From: Candidatus Altimarinota bacterium
Lineage (GTDB): Bacteria; Patescibacteriota; Gracilibacteria; UBA1369; LOWO2-01-FULL-3
DNA: 8,874 nt
Assembly: GCA_029939035.1 (NCBI GenBank)
Contig: JAOZTS010000034.1
Coordinates: 2,006 to 10,879 of the forward strand
Direction of reading: 5' to 3'
The notes beneath the pieces are model-generated. The model was not told the origin of the DNA. It did not search any database and worked only from the letters and a program-made list of their open reading frames with translations. A program made the position numbers and the translations under genes. Below, piece after piece: positions 1 to 5,235 of this stretch; positions within the stretch are counted from its first letter, which is position 1; the number at the start of each line of letters is the position of its first letter.

Positions 1-904
1 CCTTAAGCAATTTCGTAGCTTCCACAACGTCATTCATTGAATGCCCCCTTTTTGTAATCTTTTGCACCTTATCGTCCGTAGTTTGAACACCCATTTCGAC
101 CTTTATAACCCCCAAATACCTAAGCCTTTTAACCTCCTGTTTATCAATCAAATCCGGCCTTGTTTCTATATTCACTCCAATACACCTAACCTCACCCGTT
201 TCGTTATCCTTCACCGCCTCTGCAAATGTCTTAGACTTCAATGGTTTAATAATGACAGTATTCACTTCATCCTCTCCATAAATGCTTCTCACAATCTTTT
301 TTTCAGTAATGTCCTCCATTCTGTCCGCCTTCTTTACTTGTTTATTAAACTCATTCATTGCCAAAAGACACATTTTCACAAACCAAGTCTGGTATCTCTT
401 CGGGTAAGCGCTAAAACTACCACCAATTATCCTAAGCTCTACTTTAGAAACTTCATGTCCAGTCATATTCAAAGCTTTCAGGCGAACAAAAACCTGCGTA
501 TATGGATGAAACCTCTGACGAAATGCCCTCTGTGCCGCAGGCTGACTAGGAAGGTAACTCTTTGGCATCCTCACATCAGTTGGACAATAAATACATCTTC
601 CAGGGCAGGGAAATGGCTTTGTCAACACAGTTACGGGAGCAACACCACTCATAGTCCTTACACTTCTTTTTTGAATTAAACTCTTTAGTTCTATATTTTC
701 ATCAATTTTTCCATCTTCAACCAAATCATTGTAGGCCTTTATGAAATAGAGGTTATGAAATATTTCACCCTTTTTCTCTTTTATTACAGAATTACGAAAC
801 TTCTCGAATTCCTTTCGATTTTTAAATTTCTCCTTTGAGGCTCTTTTTATAATGAGTCGAGCCAAATCCTGGTTTTCTGATAAATCTATCCTTGAAAAAT
901 CCAT
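1..904 (-). CDS. elp3: Elp3-family radical SAM tRNA uridine-34 enzyme (partial, C-terminus off window)
   Basis: The first 301 residues are present and the gene runs off the left edge. Elp3 proteins use a [4Fe-4S]/SAM centre and acetyl-CoA to put a carboxymethyl-type group on U34 of tRNA. Visible marks are the TMSGVAPV segment (84-91), the cluster motif CPGRCIYCP with C100, C104 and C107, the RFHPY segment (131-135), GH.V.KVEL..IGGSFS (149-165), and the TIM-barrel motifs IGVNIETRPD (242-251) and KVEMGVQ (268-274), all in Elp3 order. The GNAT acetyltransferase domain expected at the C-terminus would lie beyond base 1 and cannot be judged. The ATG at 904-902 has an AAGGG Shine-Dalgarno five bases upstream, one of the few good ones here. 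The gene is divergent from a Trm9-like methyltransferase. Family assignment is strong; acetyltransferase competence is unverified. Confidence 0.9.
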   Translation of the reverse strand, partial: MDFSRIDLSENQDLARLIIKRASKEKFKNRKEFEKFRNSVIKEKKGEIFHNLYFIKAYNDLVEDGKIDENIELKSLIQKRSVRTMSGVAPVTVLTKPFPCPGRCIYCPTDVRMPKSYLPSQPAAQRAFRQRFHPYTQVFVRLKALNMTGHEVSKVELRIIGGSFSAYPKRYQTWFVKMCLLAMNEFNKQVKKADRMEDITEKKIVRSIYGEDEVNTVIIKPLKSKTFAEAVKDNETGEVRCIGVNIETRPDLIDKQEVKRLRYLGVIKVEMGVQTTDDKVQKITKRGHSMNDVVEATKLLK

Positions 905-931
905 TTTTTCCCTTAGAATTAAGCAAATCGG

Positions 932-960
932 ATTTTACCACAACAAATTATTATGGTAAA
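932..960 (-). promoter_or_regulatory. Predicted elp3 promoter, extended -10
   Basis: Reading minus, TTTACC (960-955) is followed after 17 bases by TAAAAT (937-932). TGG sits directly before the -10, giving an extended -10 motif. The predicted start near 925 leaves a leader of about 20 bases that carries AAGGG. The elements coincide with those of the opposing promoter. Prediction from sequence only. Confidence 0.55.
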
Positions 961-961
961 A
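933..961. repeat. 8-bp inverted repeat in the elp3/methyltransferase gap
   Basis: TTTTACCA (933-940) and TGGTAAAA (954-961) are perfect inverted copies separated by 13 bases. They coincide with the -35/-10 boxes of two opposed promoters. The symmetry may therefore simply be two promoters using complementary boxes, or a binding site for a dimeric regulator. The spacer is AT-rich and no U-run follows, so a terminator is unlikely. Confidence 0.7.
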
Positions 962-962
962 C
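934..962 (+). promoter_or_regulatory. Predicted promoter of the Trm9-like gene, leaderless
   Basis: TTTACC (934-939), a 17-base spacer, and TAAAAC (957-962) preceded by TGG. With the -10 box ending at -7, +1 falls on base 969, the A of the ATG. This predicts a leaderless transcript, and no Shine-Dalgarno is seen. Prediction only. Confidence 0.5.
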
Positions 963-968
963 AACAAT

Positions 969-1619
969 ATGAATGAAACAGTCGCAAAAAAACTACTCAA
1001 GAAGGTTGTCGACGATTATGACAGCATCGCAGATAGTTTCGACAAGACTCGCAAAAACCAATGGAGAGAATTTGAAATTTTTCTGCCATACATAAAAAAT
1101 AATGCAAACTTTGCAGATATTGGTTGTGGAAATGGCAGGTTTTTGAAATTTTTAGAAAAACACAAAAGAGTTAATTACATAGGTATAGATAACTCCAGCA
1201 ACCTGTTAGACAAAGCAAAAAAAGAAAACCCAGAAGCAAGTTTTATACTTGGAGATATGCTTGAGATCCCACTAAACGACAATTCACAAGATGTTATTGG
1301 GAGTATCGCAGCATTTCATCACCTTCCATCAAAAGAACTCAGAAAAACCGCAATTAGCGAGTTTTCAAGAATATTAAAAGAAAACGGAATACTACTGATA
1401 ACAGTATGGAATCTTTTTCAAAAAAAGTATGAAAAATTCATAGGGAAAAACCCAGATTACGGAGACCAAGACTCATTTATACCCTGGGGGAAATCTGGAA
1501 TTGATAGATATTACTATGCTTTCAAATTAAACGAGTTAAAAAAAATACTAGAAGATAAATTCGAAATGATTCAGTATCATAGAGGAAATAATTTTGTACT
1601 GATATGCAGGAAAAAATAA
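969..1619 (+). CDS. Class I SAM methyltransferase, Trm9/ALKBH8-like (putative tRNA wobble uridine methyltransferase)
   Basis: 216 residues forming a single Rossmann methyltransferase domain. The SAM-binding motif I is DIGCGNGRF (50-58), the acidic strand-2 end is YIGID (70-74), and GDM (95-97) and SIAAFHHLP (112-120) follow. Features beyond the generic fold point to the Trm9 group: an N-terminal YDSIADSFDKTR (17-28), the LLITVW strand (142-147), QDSFIPWG (167-174), RYYYAF (180-185), and a GNNFVL ending (206-211). Trm9/ALKBH8 methylates the carboxyl of cm5U34 to give mcm5U34. It lies divergent to the Elp3 gene, whose product makes that substrate in eukaryotes, which supports the assignment. 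No Trm112 partner is visible. The last 16 bases overlap the next gene. A ubiquinone- or small-molecule-type methyltransferase is the main alternative. The substrate is inferred. Confidence 0.8.
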   Translation: MNETVAKKLLKKVVDDYDSIADSFDKTRKNQWREFEIFLPYIKNNANFADIGCGNGRFLKFLEKHKRVNYIGIDNSSNLLDKAKKENPEASFILGDMLEIPLNDNSQDVIGSIAAFHHLPSKELRKTAISEFSRILKENGILLITVWNLFQKKYEKFIGKNPDYGDQDSFIPWGKSGIDRYYYAFKLNELKKILEDKFEMIQYHRGNNFVLICRKK

Positions 1620-2413
1620 AGATACTAAAAGTAAAATTTGATTCAGTAACTCTTAGCGAAGCCACTAAAAAAGCGCTAGATTTAGGCAATGACAAAAAAC
1701 AGCATTACATAGCTACTCCAAATCCCGAAATCTTACTTGAAGCTGCTAAAAACAATAAGTTTAAAAAAATTTTAAATAAGTCTTCACTCAACACGCCTGA
1801 TGGGATCGGAATTATTTGGGCTGCAAATTTTCTGCACAGTATCAGAAACACAAATTCATTCATGATAAAACTCCTGAAATGGCTGTACAGTCTAATAACC
1901 TTACCATTCTCAAAGAAATCAATTCTGAAAGAAAGAGTAACCGGTGCAGATCTGGTCCTGGAGATCTGCAAATCATCAGTAAATACTGAAAATAAAATAT
2001 TCTTACTTGGAGCAGCAAAAGGAATAGCAAAAGAAACTGCCGAAATCCTTGAAAGTAAATACCCTGGAATGAAAATCGTAGGCACCTATGCCGGAACTCC
2101 CAACCCAGCAAATGAAAAAGAAATTACACAAATAATAAACAAAGCGCGACCAAACATTCTTTTCGTAGCATACGGAGCACCAAAACAAGAATTATGGATT
2201 TCAAGAAACCTCAAAAACATCCCCTCAGTCAAACTTGCAGCAGGAATCGGTGGAACATTCGATTTTATCGCTGGCAAACTCAAAAGAGCCCCAAAATGGA
2301 TGCAAAAGCTCGGCCTCGAATGGCTTTACAGATTATTCCAACAGCCTTCACGAATAAAAAGGATATTCAACGCATCGGTCGTATTTCCTATTAAAGTTTT
2401 GTTTACTTCTTAG
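1604..2413 (+). CDS. WecG/TagA/CpsF family glycosyltransferase (GT26)
   Basis: 269 residues. The family transfers a sugar, typically N-acetylmannosamine or its uronate, from a UDP donor to a polyprenyl-linked acceptor at the inner membrane face, for wall teichoic acid or other surface glycans. Family motifs in order are ATPNPEILLEA (37-47), TPDGIGIIWA (64-73) with the likely catalytic Asp66, ERVTGADL (110-117), FLLGAAKG (133-140), FVAYGAPKQE (187-196), GIGGTFDFIAGKLKRAP (214-230), and the basic amphipathic C-terminus after about 239 that docks these enzymes on membrane. Residues 79-107 look like an extra hydrophobic and basic insertion before ERVTG. The ATG lies inside the preceding gene with a 16-base overlap, implying one transcript. 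An AGAGG stretch is about 18 bases upstream, too far for a normal ribosome site. The sugar and the acceptor cannot be told from sequence. Confidence 0.92.
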   Translation: MQEKIKILKVKFDSVTLSEATKKALDLGNDKKQHYIATPNPEILLEAAKNNKFKKILNKSSLNTPDGIGIIWAANFLHSIRNTNSFMIKLLKWLYSLITLPFSKKSILKERVTGADLVLEICKSSVNTENKIFLLGAAKGIAKETAEILESKYPGMKIVGTYAGTPNPANEKEITQIINKARPNILFVAYGAPKQELWISRNLKNIPSVKLAAGIGGTFDFIAGKLKRAPKWMQKLGLEWLYRLFQQPSRIKRIFNASVVFPIKVLFTS

Positions 2414-2675
2414 ACTTTTTGGCATCCTTCATCTTTCTCTCAATAATCGTTTCTACATACGGCTTTGCCTTTTCTATAAGATAATCTACCGCCTTAAGAG
2501 GTTGGACAATAGTAGTACGAACCCTAGTAACAACTTCTTCAACATCATCCATTACCTTTGATACATCTCTCAAGATAAGAACCGCATAAAAGATCAAAAA
2601 ACACAAAAATATAACAAGAATTATAAATCCAATCGCCAACGACATATTTAGTATATCTCCTGATGTTGCAAACAT
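2403..2675 (-). CDS. Small single-TM protein, unknown function
   Basis: 90 residues. One membrane helix spans about 11-35 (LAIGFIILVIFLCFLIFYAVLI region), followed by a charged, probably helical segment (36-90) rich in Asp/Glu/Val and ending in a lysine-rich KDAKKSKK tail. The layout resembles short DUF948-like membrane proteins with a helical tail, but I cannot name a family. A second ATG at 2645-2643 (residue 11) has a clear AGGAG at 2661-2657, 11 bases upstream, and would give 80 residues. I kept the longer start because its TSGDIL segment fits the pattern I recall for similar CPR proteins. The 3' end overlaps the convergent glycosyltransferase by 11 bases. Confidence 0.65.
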   Translation of the reverse strand: MFATSGDILNMSLAIGFIILVIFLCFLIFYAVLILRDVSKVMDDVEEVVTRVRTTIVQPLKAVDYLIEKAKPYVETIIERKMKDAKKSKK

Positions 2676-2700
2676 ATGAATGAGTTAATTTAACAGTATT

Positions 2701-2730
2701 ATTATAGCATTTTTCGCATCACTTCATCAA
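2701..2730 (-). promoter_or_regulatory. Predicted promoter for the small TM protein
   Basis: Reading minus, TTGATG (2730-2725) and a perfect TATAAT (2706-2701) are separated by 18 bases. They lie inside the end of gatB and overlap its stop codon. Predicted +1 is near 2694, giving a leader of about 18 bases. The small gene may thus be transcribed on its own as well as from the gatB unit. Confidence 0.5.
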
Positions 2731-4129
2731 CCATCTTTGGGTTTGCTTGGCCCTTCATCTCCTTCATAACCATCCCAATCAGAAAACCAATAGCCTTTTC
2801 CTTCCCATTCTTATAGTCCTCAACCGGTCCAGGATTAGCATCAATCACTTTTTTACAAACTTTTTCTATGGCACCAGTATCACTAACCTGCTTCAAACCC
2901 TTCTCCTTAACGATTTCCTTCGGACTCTTCCCCGTTTTGTACATTTCCTCAAAAACCTCACCTTTAGCGAGATTATTTGAAATATCACCATCGTTTACTA
3001 GCTTAATCAATTCTGCCATCATTTCTGCGGTAACCTTCTGCTTATTAATCCCAATTAATTCTTCTTTTAAATGCCTCATCAATACCGTATTTATGAAAGA
3101 AACAGCTTTTTTCGGGTCGCCAGTATCCTCAACCACTTTTTCAAAATATTTAGCAATTTTAATATCTCCTGACAAAATTCTGGCATCATCTTCAATGAGT
3201 TTAAATTCCTCAATGTATCTTTTCCTCTTAACACCTGGCATTTCTGGAATCTCTGCTCTCAAATCTTCAACCACTTTTTTGTCTGAATACAATGGCGGAA
3301 GATCTGGCTCAGGAAAATATCTATAATCATCACTTTCCTCCTTTTTTCTCATAAAATAAGTCTCACCCTTCTCGTCATTCCAACCAATCGTCGAAGCACT
3401 ATCCAAAGGCGTTCCAGCCTCCCAAAGATCAGTTTGTCTTTGAATTTCATAATTAATAGCACTATTTAAAGATCTGAAAGAATTAAGATTCTTGATCTCT
3501 GCACGATGATTAAGATTCGTCTCTCCCTTTAGCCTTATGGACACGCTCGCATCAAACCTCATCATGCCTTTTTCCATATCCGCTTCACTAGACCCAACAT
3601 ATCTAATTATTTTCTGAACTTCTCTAGCATATGCCTCAGCTTCGTCTCCTGAATGCATATCCGGATCAGACACTATTTCCATCAGAGGAGTGCCAGCTCT
3701 ATTAAAATCAACCAATGATCCATTTCTGACATGAGTCAGTTTTCCTGCATCATCCTCTAGATGCAATCTTGTAACCCCTACTTTCAAAGCCCTATCCCCC
3801 ATTTCAAATTCCACAATTCCTTTTAGCGATAAAGGTTCGTCAAATTGAGATATTTGAAAACCTTTCGGACTGTCTGGGTAAAAATAATTCTTTCTATCAA
3901 ATTTACAGTACTCTGGAATCTCACAACCTAAAGCCAAAGCCGCAATAGTTCCTTTTCTCACCGCTTCTTTATTTATAACAGGGAGTTGACCAGGAAATCC
4001 CATGCACACAGGGCAAGTATTAATGTTTGGTTCTTTTCCCCATGAATCATTATCGCATCTACAAAACATTTTCGACTTAGTCGAAATCTGTGCGTGAATT
4101 TCCAATCCTATTACTGCTTCAAATTCCAT
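2702..4129 (-). CDS. gatB: Aspartyl/glutamyl-tRNA(Asn/Gln) amidotransferase subunit B
   Basis: 475 residues, the normal GatB length. GatCAB converts Glu-tRNA(Gln) and/or Asp-tRNA(Asn) to the amidated forms. The B subunit binds the tRNA and activates the misacylated end. Seen here: VIGLEIHAQ at the N-terminus with E10 and H12, zinc ligands C23, C25, C39 and C42 (CRC and CPVC), Y82 in DRKNYFYPD, E125 in RLHLEDDAGK, SLVDFNRAGTPLMEI (138-152), and the C-terminal GatB/Yqey helical domain ending VDEVMRKML. These match the catalytic residues described for this family. The ATG at 4129 starts directly at the conserved MEFEAVIGLE; an in-frame ATG at 4159 would add ten unconserved residues and overlap the preceding gene. 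There is no good Shine-Dalgarno. It starts 7 bases after the HEPN-like gene, so it is probably translated from the same message. gatA and gatC are not in the window. Confidence 0.98.
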   Translation of the reverse strand: MEFEAVIGLEIHAQISTKSKMFCRCDNDSWGKEPNINTCPVCMGFPGQLPVINKEAVRKGTIAALALGCEIPEYCKFDRKNYFYPDSPKGFQISQFDEPLSLKGIVEFEMGDRALKVGVTRLHLEDDAGKLTHVRNGSLVDFNRAGTPLMEIVSDPDMHSGDEAEAYAREVQKIIRYVGSSEADMEKGMMRFDASVSIRLKGETNLNHRAEIKNLNSFRSLNSAINYEIQRQTDLWEAGTPLDSASTIGWNDEKGETYFMRKKEESDDYRYFPEPDLPPLYSDKKVVEDLRAEIPEMPGVKRKRYIEEFKLIEDDARILSGDIKIAKYFEKVVEDTGDPKKAVSFINTVLMRHLKEELIGINKQKVTAEMMAELIKLVNDGDISNNLAKGEVFEEMYKTGKSPKEIVKEKGLKQVSDTGAIEKVCKKVIDANPGPVEDYKNGKEKAIGFLIGMVMKEMKGQANPKMVDEVMRKML

Positions 4130-4136
4130 AAATTGA

Positions 4137-4556
4137 TTATAACTCAGCCCCCAAATCATTCAAGGCTGATTTAAACTGTTTTAGAGCACGTTTTGCGTGA
4201 CCCTTGTCAATGTCCCCTAACTCATGCGCAACACGATTACGAAGCTTGTGTGCACTCCACACTGCGTTAATATCCGTGAATCTAGGACCAGCCTTTTTCA
4301 GCTTTTCACCTAAACTTCCTTCGAAGCCATGTTTTCCCAATGCATAATCCAACAATTTATCCAAATCAAGTATTGCATTCTTTGGATGCGAATTGAAAGA
4401 ATCTATAATTCTAATCCAATGAGATTTAATATATTGCAGTGACTCCATTGAGAGACCCTTCCTGCGTCTCATTTTCACAAAAACAAAAAACGCTAAAAAT
4501 AGTGTAATCAGAATAAATATCGCAACTAAAATTATTGGAAAATTAGAAAACTCCAT
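4137..4556 (-). CDS. Membrane-anchored HEPN-like helical protein, unknown function
   Basis: 139 residues. A strong N-terminal membrane helix (6-28) is followed by a basic stop-transfer MRRRKG (29-34), placing the rest in the cytoplasm. The soluble part (38-139) looks all-helical, with LDLDKLLDYAL (63-73), GEKLKKAGPRF (83-93) and HKLRNRVAHELG (103-114). R106-N107-xxx-H111 fits the RNxxxH (Rx4H) motif of HEPN domains, some of which are RNases and some of which only bind or scaffold. The spacing from the LDK..LDYAL helix to RNRVAHE is also HEPN-like. I recognise the pattern but not a named family, and catalysis is not proven. The ATG overlaps the stop of the upstream PH gene by one base (TAATG), which suggests coupled translation, and gatB follows after 7 bases. 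Confidence 0.7.
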   Translation of the reverse strand: MEFSNFPIILVAIFILITLFLAFFVFVKMRRRKGLSMESLQYIKSHWIRIIDSFNSHPKNAILDLDKLLDYALGKHGFEGSLGEKLKKAGPRFTDINAVWSAHKLRNRVAHELGDIDKGHAKRALKQFKSALNDLGAEL

Positions 4557-5152
4557 TATTTATTTTTTTTATTGATATTAATTTTTTTATTTTGAACGTG
4601 ATAAGCAATCATATCACTCAACATTCCCTTCAGAGTGTGGTGATCACGAACACTGCGTTCATTAACAAATTTTTCCTGATATTTCATGACTAATCTTTCC
4701 AATTTCTTAGGCGAAGCCGCATCCTTCAAAACAACAAAGGTCTGCGAACCCAATTTATCAATTGTGATATCTCCATAGTTTAAGAATGTCTGCAGTACGC
4801 CCTTAATCGTGTAACTCATACCTTCCATCATATGATATTCAACCCTAGTCGAAGTAATATCAAAAAGTCCATTTCTTTCCACATCTACAACTCCACTATT
4901 AGTAAGTAACCAAACATCGTAATACCAATCAATAAAGAAATATAGTATACCAAGCAACCCGCCTAATCCCCATAACGCAAAGATCGGCCAAGCCTGCGGA
5001 AAAAACAAATACAAGATTGTTGGTATCACAATCCCAAAAAACATTGGTTTCGCCGAATCAATTTTGAATATAAGCAAGTGCCTATGTGCCACATGGAAAA
5101 TCTTTTCCCCATCATCTAGATAGCTTGAAAATATACGATCTCTAAATTTCAT
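4556..5152 (-). CDS. Membrane protein with bacterial PH-like (YdbS-type) domain
   Basis: 198 residues. The N-terminal cytoplasmic stretch (1-33) includes GEKIFHVAHRH. Two membrane helices (about 36-52 and 56-75) come next, then a beta-rich region (77-160) with YDVWLLTNSGVVDVERNGLFD and later GDITIDKL and TFVVLKDAASPKKLE, the pattern of bacterial PH (bPH2/YdbS-like) domains placed after a membrane hairpin. The C-terminal tail (161-198) is helical and then Lys/Asn-rich. The function of the family is unknown; such domains may bind lipid or protein partners at the membrane. It is the first gene of the block leading to the HEPN-like gene and gatB. The ATG sits exactly at the predicted transcription start, so the message looks leaderless. 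Confidence 0.8.
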   Translation of the reverse strand: MKFRDRIFSSYLDDGEKIFHVAHRHLLIFKIDSAKPMFFGIVIPTILYLFFPQAWPIFALWGLGGLLGILYFFIDWYYDVWLLTNSGVVDVERNGLFDITSTRVEYHMMEGMSYTIKGVLQTFLNYGDITIDKLGSQTFVVLKDAASPKKLERLVMKYQEKFVNERSVRDHHTLKGMLSDMIAYHVQNKKININKKNK

Positions 5153-5158
5153 AATTAC

Positions 5159-5188
5159 ATTATATTATTAATAACAAAACATTGTAAA
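5159..5188 (-). promoter_or_regulatory. Predicted promoter of the PH/HEPN/gatB block, leaderless
   Basis: Reading minus, TTTACA (5188-5183) and a perfect TATAAT (5164-5159) are separated by 18 bases. Only six bases lie between the -10 box and the ATG at 5152, so +1 should be the A of the start codon. Its -35 box overlaps the -35 of the opposing lepB promoter. Confidence 0.6.
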
Positions 5189-5210
5189 CATCAAGCAAAG
5201 AATATAAGAT
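5182..5210 (+). promoter_or_regulatory. Predicted lepB promoter
   Basis: TTGTAA (5182-5187) and TAAGAT (5205-5210) are separated by 17 bases; TATAAG (5203-5208) is an alternative -10 with a 15-base spacer. Predicted +1 is 5215-5217, just before a small upstream ATG at 5218. Weaker than the divergent promoter and predicted only from sequence. Confidence 0.4.
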
Positions 5211-5217
5211 AAAAAAA

Positions 5218-5235
5218 ATGATTCCCCCCCTATGA
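5218..5235 (+). other. Possible 5-codon upstream ORF overlapping the lepB start
   Basis: ATG at 5218 reads Met-Ile-Pro-Pro-Leu and stops at TGA (5233-5235), which overlaps the lepB ATG as ATGA. It contains a run of seven C. One extra C would fuse it in frame to lepB. It sits at the predicted transcription start, so it could be read as a leaderless mini-ORF that feeds ribosomes to lepB by stop-start coupling. It may equally be chance. Confidence 0.3.

Noticed and set aside
41..679. Long plus-strand open frame of 212 codons
   Set aside because: It is antisense to elp3, has no recognisable domain, and its translation is low-complexity Leu/Asn/His/Ser as expected of a shadow frame.
2394..2420. 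AAAGT...ACTTT hairpin with following T-run at the convergent junction
   Set aside because: Five weak pairs with a long loop and little GC; not a convincing intrinsic terminator.
2747..3326. Plus-strand open frames antisense to gatB
   Set aside because: GatB on the other strand is fully conserved over this stretch; the antisense translations resemble no family.
4130..4159. Upstream in-frame ATG extending GatB by ten residues
   Set aside because: The added residues are not part of the conserved GatB start, the ATG lies in the preceding gene, and it has no ribosome site.
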